DNA from: Chloroflexales bacterium ZM16-3
GTDB lineage: Bacteria > Chloroflexota > Chloroflexia > Chloroflexales > Chloroflexaceae
NCBI GenBank assembly: GCA_004138175.2
Contig: RYFE02000016.1
Span: 45,860-109,859 of the forward strand
Length of the DNA stretch: 64,000 bases
Direction: 5' to 3'
The first letter of the stretch is position 1. Each line of letters starts with the position of its first letter. The notes under the pieces are model-generated. The model had not been told where the DNA came from. It was given only the letters and a program-made list of their open reading frames with translations, and searched no databases. The position numbers and the translations under genes are program-made. Shown here piece by piece: positions 1-9,512 of this stretch.

Positions 1-1
1 T

Positions 2-115
2 CAGTTCGCCAACCCGGACGCTATCGGGCAGCGCGCTGCCGAGATGAAGCTGCTTGCCAAGCGAGTCTCGCCCGGCAACTATGTGATCGATGGCGAACAC
101 TTTAGTGCGCTCTGA
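2..115 (+). CDS. C-terminal end of an unidentified protein (partial)
   Basis: An open frame enters from the left edge and stops at TGA 113-115, giving 37 residues that end ...GEHFSAL. The composition is normal for a coding tail in this genome. I do not recognise the family and too little is left to assign a function. The stop codon lies inside the first unit of the following tandem repeat. Confidence 0.45.
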   Translation, partial: QFANPDAIGQRAAEMKLLAKRVSPGNYVIDGEHFSAL

Positions 116-190
116 CAGGGGACAGGGGACAGGGGACAGGGGACAGGGGACAGGGGACAGGGGACAGGGGACAGGGGACAGGGGACAGGG
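114..190. repeat. Heptamer tandem array, GACAGGG x11
   Basis: Eleven perfect consecutive copies of the 7-base unit GACAGGG. The array abuts the stop of the upstream frame. It is one of many 7-bp-period arrays in this window, each with its own unit sequence. Confidence 0.95.
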
Positions 191-295
191 GGGAAATTCT
201 ACAGCCCGACAGCCCGACAGCTCCACGTAGTACATTGTGTAAGTCCTTCCCCGCCGCTGCCCATAGGATCATGATAGCCCGCCGATGCCCGGCGC

Positions 296-323
296 TTGAT
301 CTCCTCGGGAAATCGCTTACAAT
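296..323 (+). promoter_or_regulatory. Candidate sigma-70-like promoter for the TPR gene
   Basis: A TTGATC box (296-301) and a TACAAT box (318-323) are separated by 16 bases. They lie 43 bases upstream of the ATG at 367, which has GAGGAG before it. Assigned by match to the consensus only. Confidence 0.45.
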
Positions 324-366
324 AAGCTGTCAATCCTACGTCTCGCACGCATACGAGGAGTCCCGT

Positions 367-3300
367 ATGGATCTGCAGCTGATCCTGATCGTCCTGGCCG
401 CCCTTGCGATCGGTCTGCTCGCCTTGACGCTCACGATCCGCCGCCGGGGTAGGCCCACGTCCTCGGATCACCCGAACACCAGCACGACAAAGGCTGCGGG
501 GAAGCCGAGGCCGAGGCGTCGTCTGATCACGCCAACCAGCGTGGCCGTCGTAGCGCTGCCGCTGCTGATCCTCGCCGCCGCCGGCTGGTTCTTCTTTGGC
601 CAGATGAGCGCCCGATCGGCAGATCGGTTCGTGGTGCTGGTGGCACCGTTCGACGACGGGGGGGACGGTCAGACGGGGCGGAATGTGGCTGAGGAGCTGG
701 CCCGCCAGATCACCCAGCGCGTCGCGGGGCCGGTTACGGTGGATGTGATTGAGCAGCGTCCGACTACGGCCCAGGAGGCGCTTGACCTGGCTGATGTCGA
801 GCAGAGCGATGTGCTGATCTGGGGCAGTGTTGAGCCGGGCGCGATCCTCGATAGCCAGTCGCTTCGCCCACGCCTAATCTATACGCCAAATGGCACGTAT
901 GCGCCCAATGGATGGGATGGCTACCTCGGTCGCTTTGCGATGCCGCGCAGCTACGCGCTCGCCAGCGAGCCGATTAATGGGCAGGCTGTGCTGCCGCCGC
1001 TGGTTGAGGCCCTCTTCGACTACGGCCAAGGACAGCCGGACCGCGCCGCCGTTGCGCTCGACGGCATGATCAACGACTACCCGGCCCTGAGCGCCCCGCT
1101 GCCCCGCGCTATCCGTGGCACTATCCTCTGGGCTCGCGGCAGCTACAGCGAGGCCGCCGCCGAGTATCGCCTAGCGCTAGACACGCCCAGCGATGAGCAG
1201 GCGCTCCTGGCCAACAACCTCGGCGCGATCTTGCTTGACGCGGGCGACCCAGGGGTGCTCGGGGCCTTCGCGGAGGCGGTGCGCCTGCTCGCGGGCCACG
1301 ATCTCGGCCAGCTACGCTACAACTTGGGCCTGCTGGCCCTGAACGACCAGCGCCCCACTGACGCCACTGTCGATCTGGAGCAGGCCCGCAACCTGCTGCC
1401 GACGAACACGCCCCTGCTGCTCAGCCTGGCCGACGCCTACCGTGAGAGCGGTCGCCTGGGCAGCGCCGAGAGTATCCTCGACGCCGCCGCCAAACAGGCG
1501 GGTGCCGACGAGCGCCTCGTGCCCGACATATACCGAACAATGGTCACGCAGCGCTTCGATGCGACCATCCGTGAACAGCGCGGCATGCTCGGCCTAGCCC
1601 GCAGCATAAACGCTCAGGGGCCGCTGACCTGGGAGCTTGAGGTTGCGAAGCCGCTTATCGAGAAGGATGTGGCCGACCTGCGCGACCAGATGAGCGCCGC
1701 CGTCGAGGCGAGCCAGCAGACATCGGCCCGCTGGCACCAGCGCTCCGCATCCGATAGCGCGACGAACTCCAGCGACGGGCAGGTGGCCGCTGGCCAGGCC
1801 GACCGGGCTGAGGGCGACGCCCGCCGACAGCGCTATGAGCTGGCTATTCTCGACACGGAGCTGGCCCGCGCCCGCGTAGGTCAGCCGACCTCGGCCCTTG
1901 GGAAGATGTTCGGTTCCCTCTTTGGCGGCACGTCGCCGATCGCTGAGGCGCTGAGCCTGCTCGACGGGCTGGCCCAGCGCGACCCAGATAGCCCAGCGGT
2001 GCTGCTGGCCCGCGCCCGCGCCCTGCGCGTGGATGCTCGGCTCAATGATGCCGACCGGGCCTACGACCAGGTTGTGCAGGTGGCCGCGCAGCGCCCCGAG
2101 GGCTACTTTGGCAAGGCCATGATCGCCAGCGACCGTGGCGACAGCGCCACCGCCACTCAACTACTGCGCATGGCAATCGACCGCAACGGTGCCTTCTTCC
2201 CTGCCCGCTTTGCGCTGGCGCAGATCGCTGAGGCCAGCGGCGATCAGGCCGAGGCGATCAACCAGCTGCGCGCCGTCAGCCAGCAGCGGCCCGGCCCCGA
2301 CGCGGCGATCGCGCTGGCCCAGGCGCTCCGACTCAGCGGCCCAGGCGGCTATGTCGAGGCCGAGCAGGTGCTCCTGCCCCTTAGCACCACCAACGCCGAC
2401 GCCGCCATTGAGCTTGGGCGGCTCTACAACGACGCCGGGCGCGCCGATGCGTCGATCCAGGCATACCGAGACGCCCTGAAGCTCGCCCCGCGCAGCTCCT
2501 CGGCATCCTTCGAGCTTGGCGAGCGCCTGGCCGCAACGGGCGACCCGAACGGTGCCGAGAAGGCCCTGCGCGATGCCCTGAGCTTCGATGGGAACAACAC
2601 CGCCGCTCGCCTTGCCCTGGCCCGGCTCTACGAAGGCCCGCTCAATCAGCCGAGTCGCGCTGACCAGGAGTATGGTGTGGCGCTCAGCCAGGGCGTCCGC
2701 GATATCGGCACCCTGATCGCTATTGGCGACGCGGCGCTAGAGAACCAGAACCCCGACCAGGCGATCAGCGCCTATAGCAAGGCGACCAGCGTCGACCCAA
2801 ACAACCCGCTGCCCCAGTACAAGCTCGCCAACGCCTACCTCTCCACAAACCGGCTCCAGTCGGCCGCCGACTCTGCCCAGAATGCGGTGAACCAGACTGC
2901 GGGCACCGCCGACCCGGCCCTGCGTGAGCTGCGCGCGCAGGCGCTTGTGATTATGGGCGATGTCGCCCGCCGCCAGGGCGACCTGCCGAAGGCGACGGAC
3001 TCCTACACCCAGGCCCAGCAGATCGACCCGCAGCTGATCAGCGCCCAGATCGGCATGGGCCTTGTCGCAGTGGGCCAGGGCCAGTGGGGCGTTGCTCTGA
3101 GCTACTTCGAGACAGCATCGAACCTGCCGGGTGCCGGCACGAACGCCGACGCCCAATTCTGGCTGGCCGAGGGGCTGCTGCACAGTGGTGCCGTAGATCG
3201 CGCCCTGACAGCCTACAACCATGCCCTTGAGCTAAAGCCAGACTTCCCCGAAGCGCTGCTCGGCATCGCCCAGGTGCAGTACGCCCAGCACAACACCACC

Positions 3301-3801
3301 GCCGCGCTCGATACGGTGGGCCGCAGCCTGACCCAGCGCCCAAGCTACGCCGAAGCGCTGCTCTTCAAGGGTAAGCTGCTCCAGGAGCTCGATCGCAACG
3401 GCGAGGCAATGAGCGCCTATAATGCGTCCATCCGGGCAAACGGGAAGATCGCCGAGACGTACTACCGCCGGGGGCTCCTACAGATCAGCAATGAGAAGTA
3501 TGACAACGCGATCAACGATATGCGACAAGCGGTCGCCCTCCAGCCTAACTTCCCCGAGGCAAACTACTGGATGGGACGATCTTACTATGCCCGGGGCCAA
3601 ATCCAGAGCGCCCGCGACGCCTTCAAGCGCGCGGTCGATCTGAACGCTGGCTACACCGAGGCGCTTTACTACCTCGGCCTCTCCGCCGAGGATCTTGGCC
3701 AACGCGATGAAGCTATTGGAGCCTACCAGACGGTTATTGTGGCCGATAGTGGGGGTGAGTGGGGAATACGCGCCCGCGACCAGCTCAACCGTATTCAGTG
3801 A
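367..3801 (+). CDS. Large membrane-anchored TPR-repeat protein
   Basis: 1144 residues from ATG 367, chosen because GAGGAG precedes it and the first residues (MDLQLILIVL) open a hydrophobic segment. The upstream in-frame ATG at 235 has no such signals. There are two hydrophobic segments, about residues 4-24 and 60-80, separated by a basic stretch. The remainder is mostly helical repeats of TPR type (A..LG....G....A...Y..AL...P), densest from about residue 500 to the end. Such proteins usually scaffold complexes; no enzymatic motif is visible. The next gene starts 2 bases after its stop, so the two are probably cotranscribed and may work together. The partner or ligand is unknown. Confidence 0.8.
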   Translation: MDLQLILIVLAALAIGLLALTLTIRRRGRPTSSDHPNTSTTKAAGKPRPRRRLITPTSVAVVALPLLILAAAGWFFFGQMSARSADRFVVLVAPFDDGGDGQTGRNVAEELARQITQRVAGPVTVDVIEQRPTTAQEALDLADVEQSDVLIWGSVEPGAILDSQSLRPRLIYTPNGTYAPNGWDGYLGRFAMPRSYALASEPINGQAVLPPLVEALFDYGQGQPDRAAVALDGMINDYPALSAPLPRAIRGTILWARGSYSEAAAEYRLALDTPSDEQALLANNLGAILLDAGDPGVLGAFAEAVRLLAGHDLGQLRYNLGLLALNDQRPTDATVDLEQARNLLPTNTPLLLSLADAYRESGRLGSAESILDAAAKQAGADERLVPDIYRTMVTQRFDATIREQRGMLGLARSINAQGPLTWELEVAKPLIEKDVADLRDQMSAAVEASQQTSARWHQRSASDSATNSSDGQVAAGQADRAEGDARRQRYELAILDTELARARVGQPTSALGKMFGSLFGGTSPIAEALSLLDGLAQRDPDSPAVLLARARALRVDARLNDADRAYDQVVQVAAQRPEGYFGKAMIASDRGDSATATQLLRMAIDRNGAFFPARFALAQIAEASGDQAEAINQLRAVSQQRPGPDAAIALAQALRLSGPGGYVEAEQVLLPLSTTNADAAIELGRLYNDAGRADASIQAYRDALKLAPRSSSASFELGERLAATGDPNGAEKALRDALSFDGNNTAARLALARLYEGPLNQPSRADQEYGVALSQGVRDIGTLIAIGDAALENQNPDQAISAYSKATSVDPNNPLPQYKLANAYLSTNRLQSAADSAQNAVNQTAGTADPALRELRAQALVIMGDVARRQGDLPKATDSYTQAQQIDPQLISAQIGMGLVAVGQGQWGVALSYFETASNLPGAGTNADAQFWLAEGLLHSGAVDRALTAYNHALELKPDFPEALLGIAQVQYAQHNTTAALDTVGRSLTQRPSYAEALLFKGKLLQELDRNGEAMSAYNASIRANGKIAETYYRRGLLQISNEKYDNAINDMRQAVALQPNFPEANYWMGRSYYARGQIQSARDAFKRAVDLNAGYTEALYYLGLSAEDLGQRDEAIGAYQTVIVADSGGEWGIRARDQLNRIQ

Positions 3802-3803
3802 CC

Positions 3804-4415
3804 ATGGAAACATTTCGCAAATACAGAATCGCCCTCCAGGTTTTTCAATCGAACCGACTGCGCCGCGACTACAGTGATCTGGCATCCATCCCGATGTACG
3901 ATCCGGTGGCCGAGTTCTTCTTCGAGGAGCTCTACGGCCCGCGTGACTTCAGCCAGCGCGACGACGATGCCCGTCGGCTGCAACACTTCCTGCATATTGT
4001 GCCCGGCGTCCACCTGCACGATGTCGAGGAGTTACTTGACCTGATCAGCATTACGGCGCACCTCGACGATGGGCTGACCCTGCGGGTGATCGACGCGGGC
4101 GCGCCGCTCACCTTCGATGAGCCCCTCTACGAGCGGCTCTACCGCGAGGCAGACAACTATGACGAGCGCCTCCGCCAGCTTGAGCTGATCCGCAACTGCC
4201 TGCTGAATGTGTTTCGCCTCTCGCGATCCCACCTGCTCGGCATGGGTCTAGAGAGCTCCGGCCTGATCGCCCGCTTAGCCGGCTTCGAGGCCGGCCACAC
4301 CTTCCTGCTCAAAGGCTACCGCGCCCTGCGCAACGTCACCGAGATCGACCATTTCGCCACAACGATCTATAATCGGGAACTCGAACGGCTGGATCGGATC
4401 TTTGCTGGCGGTTAG
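3804..4415 (+). CDS. FFLEELY-motif-like protein
   Basis: 203 residues from ATG 3804 (METFRKYR), 2 bases after the TPR gene's stop, so likely translationally coupled. Near residue 35 it has FFFEELYGPRDF, close to the motif that names the FFLEELY family of uncharacterised bacterial proteins; the family assignment is from memory. The sequence is all-helical in appearance and soluble, with no metal or nucleotide motif. The stop codon TAG (4413-4415) lies in the first unit of a heptamer array. Function unknown. Confidence 0.6.
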   Translation: METFRKYRIALQVFQSNRLRRDYSDLASIPMYDPVAEFFFEELYGPRDFSQRDDDARRLQHFLHIVPGVHLHDVEELLDLISITAHLDDGLTLRVIDAGAPLTFDEPLYERLYREADNYDERLRQLELIRNCLLNVFRLSRSHLLGMGLESSGLIARLAGFEAGHTFLLKGYRALRNVTEIDHFATTIYNRELERLDRIFAGG

Positions 4416-4452
4416 GGGTTGGGGGTTAGGGGTTGGGGGTTGGGGGTTGGGG
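4411..4452. repeat. Heptamer array GTTRGGG x6
   Basis: Six units of GTTAGGG or GTTGGGG. The first unit contains the TAG stop of the preceding gene. It resembles telomeric repeats only by chance of base composition. Confidence 0.9.
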
Positions 4453-4512
4453 TAAAGGACGGCTCGATAGGCTTTCGCCTGGCCTACAGCCTGAGCAAAA
4501 AGGAAGCACCTC

Positions 4513-4986
4513 ATGGCGATCAAGTACACCCGCTGGCTGCGCTCCTACGTCGGCCACCAGCGCATTATGCAGGTGCGGTCGTGTGGGTTCGTCCAGGACG
4601 AGCAGGGGGCCATTCTGCTCTGCCGCCGCGCCGATGTGATGCTCTGGGATGTGCCCGGCGGCACGATCAGCCTTGACGAGACCCCGGTGCAGGGACTCAC
4701 CCGCGAGATGCAGGAGGAGACCGGACTGATCCTCTCTGCCGAGCGGCTGATCGGCGTCTACGCCGGCCCCGACTTTCAGTGGACCTACCCCAACGGCGAC
4801 CAGGCCCAGATCCTGGCCCTGCTCTTCGCCGCCCGGATCGTCGGCGGCGAGCTGCGCCGCAGCGGCCACGAGAATGTGAATATCGGGTTCTTCCCCCCCA
4901 CCCAGCTCCCGCCGCTGCTCACCCGCACCAAGCGCATGATCGCCGATGCCCTCGCCGATAGGGGCGAGGCCGTCTTCGACCAGTAG
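4513..4986 (+). CDS. Nudix hydrolase
   Basis: 157 residues. A complete Nudix box starts at about residue 54: G-x5-E-x7-REMQEETGL, matching GX5EX7REUXEEXGU, so the metal-binding glutamates are present. Family members hydrolyse nucleoside diphosphates linked to another moiety; the substrate cannot be told from sequence. AAGGAAG stands 8 bases before the ATG. It lies about 100 bp after the FFLEELY-type gene on the same strand, with a heptamer array between, so it may or may not belong to that operon. Confidence 0.88.
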   Translation: MAIKYTRWLRSYVGHQRIMQVRSCGFVQDEQGAILLCRRADVMLWDVPGGTISLDETPVQGLTREMQEETGLILSAERLIGVYAGPDFQWTYPNGDQAQILALLFAARIVGGELRRSGHENVNIGFFPPTQLPPLLTRTKRMIADALADRGEAVFDQ

Positions 4987-5012
4987 GCTCTAAATACCTC
5001 TACGTGACGCTC

Positions 5013-6563
5013 TCAGACGGCAAGCATCGCCTCGATCAAATGGGGGCCGGGCTCGCGCATGGCGGCGGCGATGGCGGCGGAGAGATCTTCGGCGGTGTAG
5101 GCGCGGCTGGCCGGCACGCCCATGCCGCGAGCGAGGCTGGTCCAATCGAGGGTCGGGCCGTCGAGGCGCATCATCTGGGCCGCCTGGGGGCCTGGCGCGG
5201 CACCCGCCTCGGTAGCCTGGTACTCCAGCTCCAGGATGCGGTAGGCGCGGTTGTGGTAGAGCACCGTGGTCACATCCAGCCCCTCGCGGGCCTGGGTCCA
5301 GAGAGCCTGGAGGGTGTAGGCGGCGCTGCCATCGGCCTGAAGGCAGAGAACGGGGCGGGCGGGGCGGGCGATGGCGGCCCCGGTGGCTAGGGGCAGGCCG
5401 ATCCCGATCGACCCACCGGTGATCGGCAGCCAGTCGTGGGGCAGGGCGCCCACGCTGGCGTTCCATGCCGGGAAGCCGCCGGTGATCGCCTCGTCGATCA
5501 CAATTGCGCCCTCGGGGATGGCGGCGGCCACGGCCATAGCGAGCGCCTCGGGGGTGAGGGGGCCGACGGGGGGCGCGGGCACATCAAGCGCCTGGGTCGG
5601 TGCCGGCCCCTTCGCGCCCAGCAGGTCGGCCAGGCGGGCGAGGGCCTCGACCTGATCCTCCTCAGGGCGGGTCAGGGTGATGATCGCGGCCTCGGGCGGG
5701 GCGAGGAGGCTGGGTGCGTCGGGGTAGGCGAAGAAGGCCACCGGCGGCCGGGCACCAACCAGGATGATGCGGCGCGCCCCGGAGAGGAAGCGCCGGGCGT
5801 CAGCCACGCCGTAGGGCACGCGGGCCGGGGCCACCCGCCCGGCGCCCCGCTCCTGGCGGGCGAAGAAGGTGCTGCCGACGAGTTGGGCGCCGCTGACGGC
5901 AGCCACCTGGCCGGCCAACTCGATGGCCCGACCGTGAAGCGCCGACCCGCCAAGCAGCAGCACCGTCCCCGCGCCCTGGCGCAGGGCCGTCGCCGCCGCC
6001 ACGACCGCATCGTCGCTCGCCAGGGGCACGGCGGGGATGCGCGGTGCGGGCGCCGGGCCGTCACACTCCTCCCATGTCACGTTGGCAGGCGTGATCAGGG
6101 TGGCGATCTGGCCGGGCGACTGGCGCGCCGCCGCGATGGCCGCCGCCGTGTCGCCGGCGATCGCCCCGACGTGGGCGGTTGTCCGCACCCAGGACGAGAC
6201 GGTGTGGGCCAAACTGGTAATATCAGAGGCCAAGGGCGCGTCATAGGGCAGGTGGGCCACGGCATGCTCGCCGACAATGTTGACCAGGGGCACCCCGGCG
6301 CGGCGGGCGTTGTGCAGGTTAGCCAGGCCGTTGGCTAGGCCCGGCCCCAGGTGCAGCAGGGTCGCCGCAGGCCGCCCGGCCATTCGGGCGTAGCCGTCGG
6401 CGGCGCCTGTCGCTACGCCCTCGAAGAGGGCCAGGACGGCGCGCATGCCCGGGACCCGATCCAGGGCGGCCACGAACTGCATCTCGGAGGTGCCGGGGTT
6501 GGTGAAACAAACCTCCACCCCACCGGCCACCAGGGTTCGCAATAGCGCCTCAGCTCCGCGCAT
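5013..6563 (-). CDS. Thiamine-diphosphate-dependent enzyme, acetolactate synthase/decarboxylase-like
   Basis: 516 residues when started at the ATG at 6563, which has AGGAAGAGG about 8 bases upstream; an ATG at 6602 adds 13 residues but has no ribosome site. The N-terminal domain carries FTNPGTSEM and FEGVATGAADGYARM with the conserved catalytic-type Glu. The C-terminal domain has a ThDP motif starting ADGSAAYTLQALW and ending in YHNRAYRI. Length and motifs fit the acetolactate synthase large subunit-like group that also contains benzoylformate and phenylpyruvate decarboxylases. No small regulatory subunit gene is adjacent, which argues against branched-chain amino-acid synthesis. The true substrate is unknown. 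Confidence 0.8.
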   Translation of the reverse strand: MRGAEALLRTLVAGGVEVCFTNPGTSEMQFVAALDRVPGMRAVLALFEGVATGAADGYARMAGRPAATLLHLGPGLANGLANLHNARRAGVPLVNIVGEHAVAHLPYDAPLASDITSLAHTVSSWVRTTAHVGAIAGDTAAAIAAARQSPGQIATLITPANVTWEECDGPAPAPRIPAVPLASDDAVVAAATALRQGAGTVLLLGGSALHGRAIELAGQVAAVSGAQLVGSTFFARQERGAGRVAPARVPYGVADARRFLSGARRIILVGARPPVAFFAYPDAPSLLAPPEAAIITLTRPEEDQVEALARLADLLGAKGPAPTQALDVPAPPVGPLTPEALAMAVAAAIPEGAIVIDEAITGGFPAWNASVGALPHDWLPITGGSIGIGLPLATGAAIARPARPVLCLQADGSAAYTLQALWTQAREGLDVTTVLYHNRAYRILELEYQATEAGAAPGPQAAQMMRLDGPTLDWTSLARGMGVPASRAYTAEDLSAAIAAAMREPGPHLIEAMLAV

Positions 6564-6738
6564 AGGGGTACCTCTTCCTGACGCGTCCGCCTCGGCGGAC
6601 ATCGGATACGTAATAGTTGAAATTGGAATGCCTTGCGCTATGCCAAACGGTAACGCTCTCTAAGCCAGGTGGCCTGCATACATTACAGTATGCGCGAGCG
6701 CTGCGGCGTAGCCTGTCGGGCCAGAGCCTGCTGCGGCC

Positions 6739-9426
6739 CTACAGGCTGCGGCTCGCCACCACCTCGCCATCGACAATGTTTGTCTGGAGGGGCAGGGTGA
6801 AGCTGAAGGTGCTGCCCTGGTTCACCGAGCTCTCAAACCAGATCTGGCCGCCGTGCAGCTCTACCAGGCGCCGGGTGATGCTGAGGCCGAGCCCGGTGCC
6901 GCCGACCTCATCGCGCAGGGGGTTGTCGGCGCGGTAGAACGGCGTGAAGATATGCTGCTTAGCCTCCTCGGCGATGCCCACGCCGGTGTCGCGCACGTCC
7001 ACGCGAAGCGCGCCGCCGCCGTTGCGCAGGCCGATCCAGACCGACCCGCCCTTCGGGGTGTACTTGCAGGCGTTGCCGATCAGGTTCACGGCGATCTGCT
7101 CGACCCGCTGGCGGTCGGCGCTCACCAGCGGCAGCTGATCCTGAAACTCCACATTCAGATTGATCTCGCGCTCGCGGAACTGGCTATTGAGCACCGCGAT
7201 CACATCGTTCAGCACCTCGGGCAGATTCAGATCCTCGCGGCGCAGACGCACCTCGCCGGCCTCCACCCGCGAGATATCAAGCAACTCGTCGATCAGCTGC
7301 ACCAGACGCACCACGTTATTCTTAATAACCCGCAGCGGCTCGCGCTGCGCCGGCGTCACATCGCCAAAGGTGCCGAGCATCAGCATGTCCACAAAGCCAC
7401 GGATGCTCGTCATCGGCGTGCGCAGCTCGTGCGAGGCCGTCGCCACCAGCTCAGTCTTCAGGCGGTCGGCGATCTCCTCGCGGGTGATGTCGTGGTAGAT
7501 CACCACGCCGCCGAGCGGCTCGCCCCGCGAGGAGACGACGGCGGCGTAGTGGGAGCGGACGGTGCGCTCGCCGATGCTGAACTTCTGTAGGCGGCTCTCG
7601 GCGTCGGCGGCGTTCAGGCGCTCGGGCACGCCGGGCAGCTCGGCGATCGAGCGGCCCACAAATGCCTCGTCGGTGATACCGAGGATGTCCTCGGCCGCTG
7701 TGTTGATAATCCGGATCAGGCCGAGCCGGTCGCTCACCACCACGCCATCGCCGATGCTGCGCAGCATCGCCATGAGCTTGCTAGCCTCCTCCTCACGCTG
7801 CTGAGCCACCACGCCCAGGTGCTCGCTCTGTTCGCTCACGTAGCGGTAGAGCTGGGCCTTCGAGAGGGCGGCGGCGGCCTGACCGGCGGCGGCGGTGGCC
7901 AGCTGGGCGTGCTCGGGCGTGAAGTGGCCGACCGCGTCGTGGATGAGAATCAGGACGCCCAGCGCCTCGCTCTCCAGCAGGATGGGCACCGCCAACACTG
8001 ATCGTGACTGCACATCGTAGCTGCTGCGCACCTGCCAGCGCGGGTCTTTGGTCGTGTCGGGGACGATCGCCGACTCGCGGTTGGCCAGCACCCAGCCAGC
8101 CAGGCCCTGCCCACGGTCGAGCCAGCCGACCTGAGTGGCCTTCTGACGCTCAAGGGTGGTGCGATACACCAGCCGCCCGCTGTTTGGCTCCACCAGCATG
8201 ATCCCGCCGCGCTGGGCACCAATATGCTGGGCGATCAGGTTGAGGGTCTGCTCAAGCACCTGGCGCTCGTCCAGCGTCACGCTCAGGGCGCGGGCGATGT
8301 GATAGAGCACCTCGGCCCGGTCACGGGCCTTCCGCAGATCGGCGGCGCTGCTCTCCAGATCGGCGGTAGACTGCTGGACGCGCTGCTCCATGGTCGTGTA
8401 GAGATCCGCGTTGTCGATAGCGGCCGCCGCCTGGTTGGACAGCAGCTCCAGCAGCGGCAGAGCCTCATCGAGAACGGCGCGATGTGAGCGGGCCACCGAG
8501 ACGCTGATCACCCCGCGCACCTCATCGAGCTGCGTGTGCAGCGGCAGCACCAGGTGCAGCTCGCCAGCCAGCGAGCGGAAGGGCAAGGTCTCAACCTCAA
8601 CCGCATGGGAGCCAGCGGGACGCCCACGCTCCAGGCGGGCCTCCAGGTCGCTGTAGGCAAAGACCAAGCCCTCGACGGCGCTCAGGCGGCGTCCGCTCGC
8701 CCCAATCGCCACCGACACCTTCGCGTAGCCCTGGCTCCAGTCCACCAGGCTCAGCGTGACGCAGTCGAAGTCGCCAGAGTGCTGCACGGCCCCGGCCACA
8801 TCCTCCATCGTCCGCTGGAGGCTGGTAGAGATACGCAGGCGGTTTGATGCCTGGAGGAAGCTGCGCAGCGCCTGCTCGCGGGCCAAGGCGCGGTCGCGCA
8901 GCTCGCGCTGGGCGCTAAGGGTGCGCTCGATGAGCAGGGCGATCAGGCCAATCTCGGCCCCGTGGAGCAGCCAGTCTGCGGCCAGGTCGAGGCGTTGATC
9001 GGGCGGGCTGATCAGCACCAGGCCGCCATTGAGCAGCCAGATCGCGGCGGCGACACCGGCCCCGGGCAGCCCCGGCATGGACAGGAGGGCGGCGCAGATA
9101 GGGATGAGCAGGGTGAGCCAGAGCGGCGAGGCGGCCCCTCCGCTCTGGATAATGGCGAGGAAGGCGAGCCCCACCGCGAGCACCAGCAGGGCCTGGGCGA
9201 CCGTGCGCGTGCGCCCTTTGGCCGCAACGCCGACCATGCCAGCGGCCGAGCCGATCACCATGAGGGCAACCAGGGGGATGAGGACGGGCGGGCCAGCAGC
9301 CAGCCGAGAGCCGGCGTAGACAACCAGGGAGGCGGAGAGGACGGTGAAACCGACCCCAACCCAACGTGGGTCGATCACCGCAGAAGACGGGGCACGCTGG
9401 CCCATACTGGAGCGCCGTCTGTCCAA
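6739..9426 (-). CDS. Membrane-associated GAF/PAS sensor histidine kinase
   Basis: 895 residues. Order: hydrophobic N-terminus of about six segments (residues 20-160), a short helical linker, two GAF-type domains (about 190-340 and 375-530), a coiled region, a PAS domain (about 550-650), HisKA with SHELRTPM (phospho-acceptor His about 666), and HATPase with N box NLIGNACKYTP, G1 DTGVGIAEE and G2 GGTGLGLSI. All catalytic motifs are present. No response regulator gene is adjacent, so its partner is elsewhere. The signal is likely a small molecule sensed by the GAF/PAS domains, or the redox or energy state of the membrane; this is inference. Confidence 0.9.
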   Translation of the reverse strand: MDRRRSSMGQRAPSSAVIDPRWVGVGFTVLSASLVVYAGSRLAAGPPVLIPLVALMVIGSAAGMVGVAAKGRTRTVAQALLVLAVGLAFLAIIQSGGAASPLWLTLLIPICAALLSMPGLPGAGVAAAIWLLNGGLVLISPPDQRLDLAADWLLHGAEIGLIALLIERTLSAQRELRDRALAREQALRSFLQASNRLRISTSLQRTMEDVAGAVQHSGDFDCVTLSLVDWSQGYAKVSVAIGASGRRLSAVEGLVFAYSDLEARLERGRPAGSHAVEVETLPFRSLAGELHLVLPLHTQLDEVRGVISVSVARSHRAVLDEALPLLELLSNQAAAAIDNADLYTTMEQRVQQSTADLESSAADLRKARDRAEVLYHIARALSVTLDERQVLEQTLNLIAQHIGAQRGGIMLVEPNSGRLVYRTTLERQKATQVGWLDRGQGLAGWVLANRESAIVPDTTKDPRWQVRSSYDVQSRSVLAVPILLESEALGVLILIHDAVGHFTPEHAQLATAAAGQAAAALSKAQLYRYVSEQSEHLGVVAQQREEEASKLMAMLRSIGDGVVVSDRLGLIRIINTAAEDILGITDEAFVGRSIAELPGVPERLNAADAESRLQKFSIGERTVRSHYAAVVSSRGEPLGGVVIYHDITREEIADRLKTELVATASHELRTPMTSIRGFVDMLMLGTFGDVTPAQREPLRVIKNNVVRLVQLIDELLDISRVEAGEVRLRREDLNLPEVLNDVIAVLNSQFREREINLNVEFQDQLPLVSADRQRVEQIAVNLIGNACKYTPKGGSVWIGLRNGGGALRVDVRDTGVGIAEEAKQHIFTPFYRADNPLRDEVGGTGLGLSITRRLVELHGGQIWFESSVNQGSTFSFTLPLQTNIVDGEVVASRSL

Positions 9427-9438
9427 ACCGTCTCCTAA

Positions 9439-9512
9439 ATCACCATCACTGAGGCACTGAGTAATTGAGGCACTGAGGCACTGAGGTGCCTCAGTGCTTC
9501 AGTGATGGTGAT
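9439..9512. repeat. Inverted repeat overlapping the 3' end of the O-antigen ligase-like gene
   Basis: Arms 9439-9460 and 9491-9512 are 22 nt with one mismatch. The interior repeats the unit GAGGCACT. The right arm encodes the last codons of the ligase-like gene. It could act as a transcript end for that minus-strand gene, but there is no T-run. Confidence 0.8.

Noticed and set aside
235..366. Longer N-terminus of the TPR protein from ATG 235.
   Set aside because: It would cover the candidate promoter at 296-323 and has no ribosome site; ATG 367 has GAGGAG and starts a membrane segment.
4411..4452. Telomere-like GGGTTA repeats marking a replicon end.
   Set aside because: Only six units, mixed with GTTGGGG, and unrelated heptamer arrays of the same length class lie all along the window between ordinary genes.
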